From Bacteroidota bacterium (lineage in GTDB: Bacteria > Bacteroidota > Bacteroidia > Bacteroidales > Prolixibacteraceae): a stretch of DNA of 64,000 bases. Below the pieces are notes generated by a model. The model was not told the origin of the DNA. It saw only the letters and a list, made by a program, of their open reading frames with translations, and ran no database searches. The position numbers and the translations under genes were made by a program. Positions 54,093 through 63,863 of this stretch are shown piece by piece. The first letter of the stretch is position 1, and the number at the start of each line of letters is the position of its first letter. The stretch covers positions 1-64,000 of the forward strand of contig JAHEYU010000008.1 of NCBI GenBank assembly GCA_023251435.1. Direction: 5' to 3'.

Positions 54093-56237
54093 CTATTTCG
54101 AAAATTTCATTTCATTGAGCAAATAACCTGCTCCACCGAATTTATCCATGATAAACAGTGTGTAGCGAATATCGACATTGATGCAGCGTTGTAGCGATGG
54201 TTCAAAAATAATGTCGCCACTCATCGATTCCCAGTTGCCGTCGAAGGCGGTTCCAATCAGTTCTCCTTTGCGATTCAGCACCGGACTGCCCGAATTGCCG
54301 CCGGTAATGTCGTTATTGGTAAGGAACGCAACAGGCATCCGGCCATCTTTCAATGCATATTGCCCGAAATCTTTGGCATTGTATAGTTCTTTCAGCCTGG
54401 CCGGAACAACAAATTCCCAATTTTTTGGATCTTCTTTCTGCATCACACCATCCAGAGTAGTAATAAAATCGTAAATCACACCGTCTTTTGGGGAGTAATT
54501 CAATACTTGTCCATAAGTTAACCGCATTGTGAAGTTGGCGTCAGGATACATGGCTTGTCCGTCTTTCATCTCCAGCGTACCGGCAATGTACTTTTTTTGT
54601 CCTTGTGCATACAGTTCGCGGTACTGTTCAATTTCCTTACTGTACTTTGTGATTGCATCAGAAATATTCTTTCCGGCCACAAATGCAGGATCGCTTTCCA
54701 ATGCTTTTTTGTCACCGGCCAATGCAGCCTTTAGTTTTTCTTCAGAAGTAAATACCGATTTCCCAAACATTGCATCAACGTAAGCATCAATGCTGCCGTG
54801 GTAGTCAGCATCAATAATTTTATAGAACTCCGGAAGATCTGTTGCCGGGACTTTCTCTTTGAAAAGAGAAATCATGGCTTTTGCAACCTTTTTGTCGGTA
54901 GCCACATTGTAATCTTTATAGAAATCGGAAGGATTGGCTGAAGAATTGGGTCTGCCTCCTCTTCCATCTTGGTTATCGTCGTCAGATTTTGGAGTAAAAC
55001 GCAGTGCGGCAGCTGTTAGCTCAATCGGCGTAAGGGCTTCGGTGTAATATTTCAGAATCATTTGAAGTTTGGCTCTTCCTTCAATGGCCGACTTCACATC
55101 AGCCAAAGCAGTCCCATATTTTTGAACTCTTGCCGAATTAGCAGCCACCCATTCAGTAAAGATCTGTTCTTCGGCTGCCCGTCTTTCGTAAACTTTTAAC
55201 TTCGCAAAAGTCTCGTTCATACCAATCGATTTTTTCCAGCCATTGGATGATCCTGCATATTTACTGGCATACATCAACCTTACTTTCGGATCGGCCACCA
55301 TATCAGTCATTAGTACATTCTGACGGATTCCTCGCACCAAAATGTTTACTGCATTGGTAATTTCGCTGGTTTCCTTCACTTCAAATGAAGTCATAAAACG
55401 GTTGGTTCTGCCCGGATAACCCATGATCATTGCAGGATCGTTCTGCTTAACCCCCTTCAAAGAGATCGTCAGGAATTTTTTGGGTTGATAAGGAACATTG
55501 TCTTTCGAATATTCTGCAGGATTATTGTCTTTACCGGCATAAATGCGAAACATGCTGAAATCTCCCGTGTGACGAGGCCACATCCAATTATCGGTATCGG
55601 CTCCAAACTTACCAATCGAAGAAGGTGGCGCGCCTACAAAACGTATGTCGTTGTATGTTTTGGTGATGATCAGATAATACTGGTTGCCCCCATAGAAAGA
55701 AACTACTCTGCCCCGCAGATAGTTGTTCGTGCCAACGGCTTTGGCCGAAAGTTGTTCCGACACTATCCTAAAAGCCTCTTCTCTGGCTTTTGAGTCCGTT
55801 GCAGCATCGATTGCAGCAGTAACTTCTTTTGTAACATCTTCGAATCGGTCGAGAAAAGTAACAGTCAGGCCTTTGGCCGGCAGTTCTTCTTCCCGGCTCT
55901 TTGCCCAGAAACCTGTTTGCAGGTAGTCGTGGTCAAAAGAGCTTAATTTCTGAATCGCTCCGTAACCGCAATGGTGATTTGTTAAAATAAGCGCGTCTTT
56001 CGATATTATTTCAGCCGTGCAACCACCACCAAATTGCAATACCGCATCTTTTAAACTCGATTTGTTGATGTCGTAAATTTCTTTGGAAGAGAGCTTAAAG
56101 CCAATTCCTGACATTTCTTTACTGTTTAGTTTTTGAATCAGTGGCAGCATCCACATACCTTCATCGGCACGCAAAGTGTTGACCGATAAAATGATGATTG
56201 AAAGGAATAATAATCCAGCTTTTTTGAAGTTGATCAT
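54093..56237 (-). CDS. S46 dipeptidyl-peptidase, DPP7 type
   Basis: 714 residues with a signal peptide (1-24). S46 serine exopeptidases remove dipeptides in the periplasm of non-sugar-fermenting and marine Bacteroidota. Catalytic His89 (ILTNHHCGYGAI), Asp near 230 (DNWMWPRHTGDFSMFR) and Ser651 (TGGNSGSPVLN). The residue that sets S1 specificity follows in AFDGNWESMSGD: Gly667, as in DPP7 (hydrophobic P1), rather than the Arg of DPP11 (acidic P1). A helical domain (about 340-560) covers the active site as in the family. Single-gene unit. Confidence 0.93.
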   Translation of the reverse strand: MINFKKAGLLFLSIIILSVNTLRADEGMWMLPLIQKLNSKEMSGIGFKLSSKEIYDINKSSLKDAVLQFGGGCTAEIISKDALILTNHHCGYGAIQKLSSFDHDYLQTGFWAKSREEELPAKGLTVTFLDRFEDVTKEVTAAIDAATDSKAREEAFRIVSEQLSAKAVGTNNYLRGRVVSFYGGNQYYLIITKTYNDIRFVGAPPSSIGKFGADTDNWMWPRHTGDFSMFRIYAGKDNNPAEYSKDNVPYQPKKFLTISLKGVKQNDPAMIMGYPGRTNRFMTSFEVKETSEITNAVNILVRGIRQNVLMTDMVADPKVRLMYASKYAGSSNGWKKSIGMNETFAKLKVYERRAAEEQIFTEWVAANSARVQKYGTALADVKSAIEGRAKLQMILKYYTEALTPIELTAAALRFTPKSDDDNQDGRGGRPNSSANPSDFYKDYNVATDKKVAKAMISLFKEKVPATDLPEFYKIIDADYHGSIDAYVDAMFGKSVFTSEEKLKAALAGDKKALESDPAFVAGKNISDAITKYSKEIEQYRELYAQGQKKYIAGTLEMKDGQAMYPDANFTMRLTYGQVLNYSPKDGVIYDFITTLDGVMQKEDPKNWEFVVPARLKELYNAKDFGQYALKDGRMPVAFLTNNDITGGNSGSPVLNRKGELIGTAFDGNWESMSGDIIFEPSLQRCINVDIRYTLFIMDKFGGAGYLLNEMKFSK

Positions 56238-56295
56238 GCTTGAAGTTGATTTTGGTTTTTAACAGAATATTTCTGACAATAATAACAATTAAGCG

Positions 56296-56303
56296 CAAAG
56301 ATA
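56296..56303 (-). promoter_or_regulatory. -7 element of the S46 peptidase promoter
   Basis: Minus-strand TATCTTTG fits TAnnTTTG, 59 bp upstream of the ATG. Confidence 0.4.
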
Positions 56304-56371
56304 AAAATGAGATATGATCGCCTTCCTAAAATTTCAATAGTAATCCTTCAGGAAGGGATTATTAAACAGAA

Positions 56372-56403
56372 AAGGGGTTCAGACCAATCGATCTGAACCC
56401 CTT
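56372..56403 (-). terminator. Terminator of the TIM-barrel gene
   Basis: Perfect 12-bp stem AAGGGGTTCAGA / TCTGAACCCCTT with 8-nt loop, 27 bp past the stop; only a weak T run follows. Confidence 0.7.
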
Positions 56404-56429
56404 CAATCATATAAGATATTTCTTTTCGG

Positions 56430-57329
56430 TTAAACCAAAATCTTTGTTGTAAGATTGCTGATACTTACTTCCAAAGCTTCGAATGGTTTTCCACTTCCCT
56501 GGTTGTCGTCTTCAACAAAAGTATATTTTGCTCCGGCAGTTTCTTTGGCGGCAAGAATAGTTTTGAAATCAATCAAGCCGGCGCCAACGCTGCAAATATC
56601 ATCTTTAACCACATCAAAATATGGTGCATTGTTGATGCTCATATCTTTCAGGTGCAAAAGCTGGAAGCGTCCCGGATATTTGTTGAACATTGCTACCGGA
56701 TCTTGCCCTGCTTTCGTTGCCCAAAAGAGGTCTAATTCCATGGTAATTAGATTAGCGTCCATTTCAGGCATGAAAATATCATAATAAGGAACAATTCCAT
56801 CGATATTGGCGAATTCAAAATTATGGTTGTGGTATCCAAACTGAATACCAACTTCCTTCATAATTTCACCTACTTTGTTCCAGTCACCAATCATTCTTTT
56901 ATAAGTTTCGATGGTGCGATCCTCGTCGTTAACCCAAGGCTGAATGCAATATTTTACGCCAAGTTCGGCATGGGCATCAGCCATAATTTTTGCAGTTTCA
57001 GTTGTAATTCCCTGTGCTTCAACCGCAGCATGGCTACTGATAATATCCATTCCTAAATCGGTAACAATTTTCTTGAATTCGGCCGGTGCGTAACTGTAAA
57101 ATTTACCATCTGCATATCCGGCAAGTTCCAGATTTTTAAATCCCATATCGGATAGTTTTTTCAATGATCCCAAAGCATCGGCTGTCATGGCATCGCGAAT
57201 GGAATAAAGCTGTAAACCAACACCAAAGCTTTTACGGTCGGCAACAGTTTTGCAGCCAGCTGTACCAAGCAGCATCATACCGATAGATCCGGCGGCTGAA
57301 ATTTTCAAGAAGTTTCTCCTGTTTTGCAT
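56430..57329 (-). CDS. Sugar phosphate isomerase/epimerase-like TIM barrel, exported
   Basis: 299 residues. The N-terminus NRRNFLKISAAGSIGMMLLG carries a twin-arginine motif and a lipobox GTAGC (Cys26). The AP-endonuclease-2/xylose-isomerase-like barrel follows: FGVGLQLYSIRDAM (about 35-48), KKLSDMGFKNLELAG, IISSHAAVEAQG, IQFGYHNHNFEF with metal-ligand His/Asn, ELDLFWATKAGQDPV with Glu, LLHLKD with His, and TFVEDDNQG with Glu. Exported relatives are frequent in Bacteroidota and Planctomycetes, probably epimerising or isomerising sugars; the substrate is unknown. Confidence 0.8.
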   Translation of the reverse strand: MQNRRNFLKISAAGSIGMMLLGTAGCKTVADRKSFGVGLQLYSIRDAMTADALGSLKKLSDMGFKNLELAGYADGKFYSYAPAEFKKIVTDLGMDIISSHAAVEAQGITTETAKIMADAHAELGVKYCIQPWVNDEDRTIETYKRMIGDWNKVGEIMKEVGIQFGYHNHNFEFANIDGIVPYYDIFMPEMDANLITMELDLFWATKAGQDPVAMFNKYPGRFQLLHLKDMSINNAPYFDVVKDDICSVGAGLIDFKTILAAKETAGAKYTFVEDDNQGSGKPFEALEVSISNLTTKILV

Positions 57330-57401
57330 AGTTTGTGATTATTTGTGGATTAAGTTTAATTTGCTCAGAAACGATAAAAATAATACTCTCGTGCTAAGCG
57401 A

Positions 57402-57409
57402 CAAAACTA
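57402..57409 (-). promoter_or_regulatory. -7 element of the TIM-barrel gene promoter
   Basis: Minus-strand TAGTTTTG fits TAnnTTTG, 73 bp upstream of the ATG. Confidence 0.35.
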
Positions 57410-57587
57410 TCCAGATAAAAATTACATTTTAAATTCCCGAAGTTCTGTTTTTTCAGGTCTGAAGGCAACTTTCAAATTGAATTCAGATCGTTTCTGATGA
57501 CGCAAAACCAAAAAAGCTTAGCTTTGCGCACTCTAAAACTTCGCACTATCGTGCCGCATAAAACTGAAACTTTGAACTTTACATCCC

Positions 57588-57920
57588 ATGAATGATTTTT
57601 ATGAGCAGGTATATGAGGTGGTTCGCTTAATTCCCTCTGGAAAAGTAACCAGCTATGGTGCGATAGCCGCATTTCTGGGCACGGCTCAATCGTCGCGCAT
57701 GGTTGGCTGGGCAATGAACAATGCTCATGTTCAGAAAAAATATGTACCGGCTCACAGAGTGGTAAACCGAAACGGACTACTTACCGGAAAACATCATTTT
57801 GGCACTCAAACCGCTATGCAGGAATTTCTGGAAGCAGAAGGAATCCGCGTGGTTGATGATCAGATCATCGACTTTAAAAAGCACTTCTGGAACCCGCTGA
57901 CTGAACTTGCAATGGATTAG
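57588..57920 (+). CDS. Alkyltransferase-like (ATL) DNA-binding protein
   Basis: 110 residues, equal to the C-terminal DNA-binding domain of O6-methylguanine-DNA methyltransferase. The helix-turn-helix IPSGKVTSYGAIAAFLGTAQ (about 15-34), the arginine finger (SSRMVGWAM, Arg37) and the nucleotide pocket are present, but the PCHRV active site is PAHRVV (Ala55), so it cannot accept alkyl groups. ATL proteins flip and bind O6-alkylguanine and recruit nucleotide excision repair. It stands 81 bp before mrp on the same strand. Identity firm. Confidence 0.88.
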   Translation: MNDFYEQVYEVVRLIPSGKVTSYGAIAAFLGTAQSSRMVGWAMNNAHVQKKYVPAHRVVNRNGLLTGKHHFGTQTAMQEFLEAEGIRVVDDQIIDFKKHFWNPLTELAMD

Positions 57921-58001
57921 TTTGTTTCAATTTGGTTGTGATCAGATGAGTTAATTGCAGATTATAAAGACACAAAAATAAATGACCAAATACATTTAAA
58001 A

Positions 58002-59117
58002 ATGACAGACATACCACGTAAATTAATTGTTCCAAAAAATATTACCGATGCTTTGCGCAATGTGAATTTCCCCGGAAGCGACAAGGATGTTGTTTCGCTC
58101 GATATGGCCCAGGAAATCCGTGTAGCAGGTAAAAAAGTTACTTTTTCGCTCGTATTTCAGCGATCGGACGATCCGAATATGGCTGCCGTTATTGCTGCAT
58201 GCGAAGAAGCCATATTAAACTATGTTGGTCCTGAAGTTGAAATAAAGGGAAACATTACGGCCAAAGCTGTTCACCAGATGGAACGCCCCATTTTGCCGGG
58301 CGTAAAAAACCTGATAGCTGTTGCTTCAGGAAAAGGTGGTGTGGGGAAATCGACTGTTTCGGTAAATCTTGCAGTGGCATTGGCCAAAACCGGCGCCAAA
58401 GTTGGGCTGATTGATGCCGATATTTTCGGGCCATCGCTTCCCAAAATGTTTGGTGCCGAAGATATTAAGCCTGCCGGTGTTCGGGTTGACGGAAAAGAAC
58501 GGATTCAACCGATTAAAAAATTTGGGGTCAATTTTCTTTCGATCGGCTTTTTTGTTGCCACCGAAGATGCTGTTGTATGGCGCGGACCAATGGCTTCGAA
58601 CGCTCTTAAACAGCTGATTACCGATGGCAACTGGGGAACGCTCGATTACCTGCTTTTCGACCTTCCTCCCGGAACCAGCGACATTCACCTTACTTTGGTA
58701 CAAACGGTTCCGGTTACCGGAGCCATTATTGTAACCACTCCGCAAGATGTGGCTTTGGCCGATGTGATAAGGGGTGTAAACATGTTTAAAGGAAAAGGTG
58801 TAGATGTTCCGGTGCTCGGATTGGTCGAAAATATGGCATGGTTTACTCCCGAAGAACTTCCGGAGAACAAATACTACATTTTCGGTAAAGACGGAGGTGT
58901 GAAAATGGCCGAAAATCTTGGTATTCCTTTACTGGGACAAGTACCGATTGTGCAAAGTATCCGCGAAGGCGGCGATTCGGGAAATCCTTCAGCTCAAGAC
59001 GAAAATTCGGTTATTGGTAAAGTTTTTACTGAAATTGCAGCCAATGTAATTCGAGAAGTGAATAACCGGAATGAAAGTCTGGATCCAACAATTAAAGTGA
59101 AGGTATCGCGTAAATAA
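58002..59117 (+). CDS. mrp: Mrp/NBP35-family Fe-S carrier ATPase
   Basis: 371 residues. DUF59/MIP18 domain (about 1-85, [24 protein letters not shown] outline) and a ParA-like NTPase (about 95-350): deviant Walker [18 protein letters not shown] (about 107-123), [15 protein letters not shown], and [16 protein letters not shown] (about 218-233). The C-terminal [21 protein letters not shown] is where many homologues have CPxC; here no cysteine pair exists, so cluster bridging must differ. It loads or traffics Fe-S clusters in the cytoplasm. Followed by its own terminator. Confidence 0.92.
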   Translation: MTDIPRKLIVPKNITDALRNVNFPGSDKDVVSLDMAQEIRVAGKKVTFSLVFQRSDDPNMAAVIAACEEAILNYVGPEVEIKGNITAKAVHQMERPILPGVKNLIAVASGKGGVGKSTVSVNLAVALAKTGAKVGLIDADIFGPSLPKMFGAEDIKPAGVRVDGKERIQPIKKFGVNFLSIGFFVATEDAVVWRGPMASNALKQLITDGNWGTLDYLLFDLPPGTSDIHLTLVQTVPVTGAIIVTTPQDVALADVIRGVNMFKGKGVDVPVLGLVENMAWFTPEELPENKYYIFGKDGGVKMAENLGIPLLGQVPIVQSIREGGDSGNPSAQDENSVIGKVFTEIAANVIREVNNRNESLDPTIKVKVSRK

Positions 59118-59150
59118 TACCCAATACGACGTTCGGGATAAATAATACAA

Positions 59151-59195
59151 CGGAACATCAGGCAAATCAACAGCCGGGTGTTCCGTTCTTTTTTA
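59151..59195 (+). terminator. Terminator of mrp
   Basis: CGGAACA / TGTTCCG arms plus inner GGC/GCC pairing, then a T-rich tract. Confidence 0.75.
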
Positions 59196-59310
59196 TTTCT
59201 AATTTAAATGCTACTCCGCTATAATTGGATTAAATTTTTAATTTTGTTCGCGTACAAAAACAACATGTATAAACCAATACAATCAATTAAAAACCTTATA
59301 AATTGATAAA

Positions 59311-60288
59311 ATGAAGAACGTAGCAATTGGAGTCGATATTGGCGGAACAAACACTGCCATCGGTGTAGTAGACGATTTAGGAAATGTAATGGTGAAAGAC
59401 AACATTACAACTCCTTCGCATGGTGATATCGACCGGTATATCGACGATTTATCTTTAGCTATCAAGGAACTGATCAAATCAGTAAAACTCCTGAATGCCG
59501 ATATTGATATTCTGGGAATCGGAATAGGTGCCCCCAACGGTAACTATTATACCGGAACCATCGAATATGCGCCAAACCTCTCGTTTAAAGGCGTTGTGCA
59601 TCTGGTTAAATTACTAAAGCTTAAATTTCCTGAACTTCAGGCTATTGCATTAACAAATGATGCAAATGCCGCAGCCATTGGCGAAATGATTTATGGCGGT
59701 GCAAAAGGAATGAAAAACTTTGTGATGTACACCCTCGGAACTGGTGTTGGAAGTGGTATTGTGGTTAATGGCGACCTCGTTTATGGTGCCGACGGATTTG
59801 CAGGAGAATGCGGACATACCACTCTTATTCCGGGTGGACGCGTTTGCGGATGCGGCGCACTGGGCCATCTCGAAGCCTACTGTTCTGCTCCCGGAATGAA
59901 ACGTACTGCTTTTGAGCTGATGGTGAAATACAATGCCACCGATAGTTTGCTGGCCGATAAATCATTCGTTGAACTCGATTCGAAAATGATTTTTGACGCT
60001 GCTGAAAAAGGTGACAAAGTTGCCAACGAAGTATTTGAAATGACCGGAAAATGGTTGGGACAAGGTTTTGCCGATACTGTTCATCACCTTAGCCCTGAAG
60101 CAATCTTCCTTTTTGGCGGACCAACAGCTGCCGGCGACTATATTTTCAAGCCAACCAAAGAAAGCATGGAGCATCATTTACTCCCGATTTTCCAAAATAA
60201 GATTAAAATCCTGCCATCGCAGCTAAAACCCGGCGATGCAGCAATTGTTGGCGCAAGTGCGTTGGTTTATAAAGAACTCGAAAAATAA
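59311..60288 (+). CDS. ROK-family sugar kinase, glucokinase type
   Basis: 325 residues. ATP motif IGVDIGGTNTAIGVVDD (about 6-22), LTNDANAAAIGE with the catalytic Asp (about 111-122), LGTGVGSGIVVNGDLVYGADGFAGECGH (outline) near 140-167, and the ROK zinc signature CGHTTLIPGGRVCGCGALGHLEAYCS (outline; His plus three Cys in CxCxxxxC spacing). It phosphorylates glucose or a related hexose in the cytoplasm and could receive glucose released by the beta-glucan locus. Closed by a terminator at 60344-60382. Confidence 0.9.
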   Translation: MKNVAIGVDIGGTNTAIGVVDDLGNVMVKDNITTPSHGDIDRYIDDLSLAIKELIKSVKLLNADIDILGIGIGAPNGNYYTGTIEYAPNLSFKGVVHLVKLLKLKFPELQAIALTNDANAAAIGEMIYGGAKGMKNFVMYTLGTGVGSGIVVNGDLVYGADGFAGECGHTTLIPGGRVCGCGALGHLEAYCSAPGMKRTAFELMVKYNATDSLLADKSFVELDSKMIFDAAEKGDKVANEVFEMTGKWLGQGFADTVHHLSPEAIFLFGGPTAAGDYIFKPTKESMEHHLLPIFQNKIKILPSQLKPGDAAIVGASALVYKELEK

Positions 60289-60343
60289 ATATTCGATATA
60301 TTGCTGATTTACAACTATTAACGATCAGCTTTTCAAAAATCAT

Positions 60344-60382
60344 AAAAGGGAAGAACTGCCATTTTGGTGTGTCTTCCCTTTT
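60344..60382 (+). terminator. Terminator of the ROK gene
   Basis: AAAAGGGAAGA / TCTTCCCTTTT stem with 17-nt loop. Confidence 0.75.
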
Positions 60383-60467
60383 CTAATTTTTGCTAATAAT
60401 TGTTAATATTTAAGGTATTCCAATTCAATTTTCATAGCTTCACCAGCCAAACAGAAAAAACAGAGGC

Positions 60468-61280
60468 TTGAAAAACATAAAAACATACATCTATTTCTGC
60501 ATTATTCTGCTCATTTCGATGAGTATTTTTTCCGTAAAAACGTTTGCAGCAGCGCTGAAAAAAGTAAAATACAACTACCTGATATCTGTTCCTGAAGATT
60601 ATCACAAAGAACCCGGTAAAAAATGGCCGGTCATTTTTTATCTGCATGGGCGCCATGCAAGCGGTACAAATCTTAAAAGTCTGGAACGTTATGGTCTGCC
60701 ATATTACCTTAAGACAGGTAAGAAAATCGACTTCATTGTTGTTTCGCCGCAATGTCCGTGGGGAAAGAATTGGTCTTCGGAAGATTGGTTTAATCCGGTT
60801 TACGACGAAGTGGCTTCTAAATTGCGCGTTGATGACGCCCGTGTTTACCTGATGGGAATGAGCATGGGAGGCTATGGAACCTGGTCACTCGCCAACCGGA
60901 TGCCAGACCGGTTTGCTGCCATTTCGCCCATGTGCGGAGCGGCAGATGTGAAATGGGCAGACAGACTTAGCAAAATACCAACCTGGGTTTTTCACGGAAC
61001 CGCCGATAATCAAATCCCAATCAGCAAATCGGAAGAAATAGTAAAAGCTATAGGAAATAAAAATGCGAACCTTAAATATTCACGTCTCATCAATCAGGGG
61101 CATGATATCAGTAAGCAATTCAATAATGATGAAATATATGCATGGTTCAAACAATTCTCACTCGAAAGGAAACAATTCTGGGAAGAACCACTGCCATTCA
61201 TGAAAATGATTGCAGCTAAAAAGGTAACAGCAAATCCTCCTGAAAGACAAAAAAGCAACTCCATCGCCTCGGTTCATTAG
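60468..61280 (+). CDS. Secreted alpha/beta-hydrolase (esterase/peptidase-like)
   Basis: 270 residues from a TTG at 60468 (no ATG gives the signal peptide in this frame). Residues 1-28 form a signal peptide. Alpha/beta-hydrolase core: WPVIFYLHGRHASG (oxyanion loop, about 53-66), nucleophile elbow GMSMGGYG with Ser132, TADNQIP with Asp180, and NQGHDIS with His212. It belongs with the phospholipase/carboxylesterase and dienelactone-hydrolase-like proteins often found as exported Bacteroidota esterases. Substrate unknown; carbohydrate acetyl-ester removal is one possibility. Single gene. Confidence 0.8.
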   Translation: MKNIKTYIYFCIILLISMSIFSVKTFAAALKKVKYNYLISVPEDYHKEPGKKWPVIFYLHGRHASGTNLKSLERYGLPYYLKTGKKIDFIVVSPQCPWGKNWSSEDWFNPVYDEVASKLRVDDARVYLMGMSMGGYGTWSLANRMPDRFAAISPMCGAADVKWADRLSKIPTWVFHGTADNQIPISKSEEIVKAIGNKNANLKYSRLINQGHDISKQFNNDEIYAWFKQFSLERKQFWEEPLPFMKMIAAKKVTANPPERQKSNSIASVH

Positions 61281-61423
61281 CTGCCATACCCTGCCTGCAA
61301 AGGCAGAAATTGTTTCTACCACAGTTTACCCAGATAAGCACAGATTGAAAACTCATTTGATTGTTTTTAATCTATGAAAATTAGTGTAATCTGTGGTAGA
61401 AACTTTTGTTTTCTTACTGCAGA

Positions 61424-63667
61424 TTAATTCTTTTTATGCGACCAGCCAGTTTGAAGCCCAATCATAAAATAGATCAGTGCCACTACCCCGGCAGCAAATA
61501 TTGTATCGCCCACTATTCGCATCCAGCGAAGTGTGGCCATCCAGGGCAACTGCAGAAAATCAGCAGAACGTGCATACCACAAGCCATGTTTCACACTTGC
61601 CCATGTTTGAGCCAGACCTATGGGTAAAACACTGATCAGGACCATGAGCAGCAAGCCAATATTAATAGCCCAAAACGAGAGTTTAATGACTTTATCGCTC
61701 CACTCATTTTTGTGGTTCATTTCACGCAGTACAAACAAAGTCAAACCGATTCCCAGCATACCGTAAACGCCAAACAAGGCGGTATGAGCGTGTACCGGAG
61801 TGGTATTGAGTCCCTGCATGTAATACAATGCAATAGGCGGATTAATCACAAACCCGAAGATTCCGGCGCCAAGGAAATTCCAGAAAGCGACTGCCAAAAA
61901 GAAATTGATCGGCCATCTATAGGCTTCCACCCAACTCGCCGCTCTCTTAAGTTGGAGGTTGCCCCATGCTTCAAACCCGATCAGAATCAGTGGAACTACT
62001 TCCAGGGCGCTGAAGCTTGACCCGAGAGCCAGTATGGAGGTTGGTGTTCCGGAGAAATAGAGGTGATGAAAGGTTCCGAGAATTCCTCCAAAAAGGAATA
62101 CGATGGTCGAAAACAGCACAGTCGTGGTGGCGTATTGTACCTTGATAAGTTCCATGCGCACGAACAGATAAGCTATGATAACCGTAGCAAATACTTCGAA
62201 GAAGCCTTCGACCCAGAGGTGAACCACCCACCAGCGCCAGTATTCGGCAATGGCAAGGTTTGTATGTTGACCCCACATCATTCCGGCGCCGTAAAAACCG
62301 GCAATGGCAATACACGAAATCAGAAATAATATTAACAACTGCTTGCTGTCTGAACGACCTTTCAAAGCTGGTACAATGGCACGGGTCATCAGGAACAACC
62401 ACAAGAACAACCCAACCAGAAGGAAAATCTGCCAAAAACGGCCAAGATCCACGTATTCATATCCCTGATGTCCAAACCAGAAGTTGGTCACATAACCCAG
62501 TTTCTGCATAATGGCCATGAACTGTCCGGCCATTGATCCGCCGACAATAATCAGAAGTGCAATGAACAGGAAGTTGACTCCCCAAACCTGAAATTTAGGA
62601 TCTTTTCCACCGATGGCCGGAGCAAAGAACAGCCCTGTTGCCAGCCACGAGGTTGCAATCCAGAAAATTCCCATCTGAACATGCCATGTTCGCGACAACG
62701 AATAGGGCAGGTAGTCGGCCAGATTAAAGCCGTAAAAGGCAGTTCCTTCCACGCCGTAATGGACTGTAATGATTCCCATCCCTATCTGAACAAGGAACAA
62801 GAGCATCACCACATAGAAATATTTCAGCGTTGCCTTCATCGAAGGAAGTATTTGCAACCCTATTACGGGATTCGTGGCTGGAATCGTGTCAGATAATTCT
62901 TCATGACGGTTCGACACATAATACCATGTCAGCAGTCCAATTCCTGCCAGCAAAATAATCACACTGAAACCTGTCCAAAGTACCAGCGCGCTTGTTGGCC
63001 GGTTACCCACCAACTCCTCGGCTGGCCAGTTATTGGTATAGGTGATGTCTGAATCAACGCGGTTGGTGGTCGTGGCCCATGATGTCCAAAAGAAAAAGCT
63101 AGCCATCTTTGCCATTCTATCTGCATCCTTTACCGTATTGGCGGGCATTCCATAAGCTTCGCGAAGCGCATGCTGGTCAACGCCATCCATAAACAGTTCG
63201 GTGTAAAATTGCTGAACCAGGGCAATTGCTTCGGCTCTGTGGTCAGAAACTACCAAATCGCCACTGCTTACATTGTAGGTGTTTTTGCGAATCTCGCTTT
63301 GCAGTCTGGCTTTTAATGCAGCTTGCTTCTCTAAATCGAGCTTTGCAAATTCAGTACTGTCGTCAACAAAGGCAAAATGATTTAGCATGGCAATTGCTTC
63401 TTTGTGAAGCCAATCAGCTGACCAATCGGGTGCCTGGTAAGCTCCATGTCCCCAAATTGACCCCAGTTCCTGTCCGCCAATTGATTGCCAAACATTTTGT
63501 CAATCCTTGATATCCTGGGCTGTAAACAATACTTTTCCTGAAGTGGTAACAACCCTTTCAGGAATTGGGGGAGCCTTGCGATAAATTTCACGGCCAAAAA
63601 ATAGCAGTACGGCAAATGAAATAACCATTACGGCCGTAAAACCAATCCATAATTTTTTTGTACTCAT
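61424..63667 (-). pseudogene. norZ: Quinol-dependent nitric oxide reductase interrupted by in-frame TGA
   Basis: 748 codons from ATG 63665-63667, the length of qNOR. Residues 1-55 (membrane anchor KLWIGFTAVMVISFAVLLFFG) run into a TGA at 63500-63502 (codon 56). Translation resumes in the same frame with QNVWQSIGGQELGSIWGHG and APDWSADWLHKEAIAMLNHF, the conserved qNOR quinol-side region; the family has Gly at the TGA, so one G to T change (GGA to TGA) explains it. Downstream is a normal 12-14 helix subunit with haem/FeB ligands (WGHQGYEY, GQHTNLAI, WVVHLWVEGFFEVF with Glu, FHHLYFSG, HAHTALFG). It reduces NO to N2O with quinol. Possibly an error, a mutation or readthrough. Confidence 0.88.
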
Positions 63668-63709
63668 AGAATTTTTGTTTAGAAGATAATAATGTCCACA
63701 ATTCTTTTG

Positions 63710-63731
63710 CAAATGTAAAAATTCAAATGTA
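63710..63731 (-). promoter_or_regulatory. Tandem -7 elements of the NO reductase promoter
   Basis: Minus-strand TACATTTG occurs at 63724-63731 and again at 63710-63717, 14 bp apart, 43-64 bp upstream of the start. Confidence 0.5.
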
Positions 63732-63745
63732 AAAAGCATATATTT

Positions 63746-63777
63746 GTGGAGTATTTTATCCACTATAGAGTAAAATA
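63746..63777. promoter_or_regulatory. Nested palindromes, candidate Rrf2 operator
   Basis: GTGGA-N8-TCCAC (63746-63763) and TATTTTA-N12-TAAAATA (63752-63777) overlap upstream of the tandem -7 elements, between the NO reductase and the divergent Rrf2 gene. Position and symmetry suit binding of a dimeric regulator. Confidence 0.45.
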
Positions 63778-63863
63778 ATTTTTAGATGCTGATTATTAAA
63801 GCCATCAAACTTGAAAGCGAACTCATTAATGCGTAATTTTGACCGAAAATCTTAAAATCTTCT

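Noticed and set aside
63500-63502. Selenocysteine or UGA-glycine recoding in the NO reductase
   Set aside because: No obvious SECIS hairpin is seen after the TGA, the family has Gly not Cys there, and UGA ends other genes in this window.
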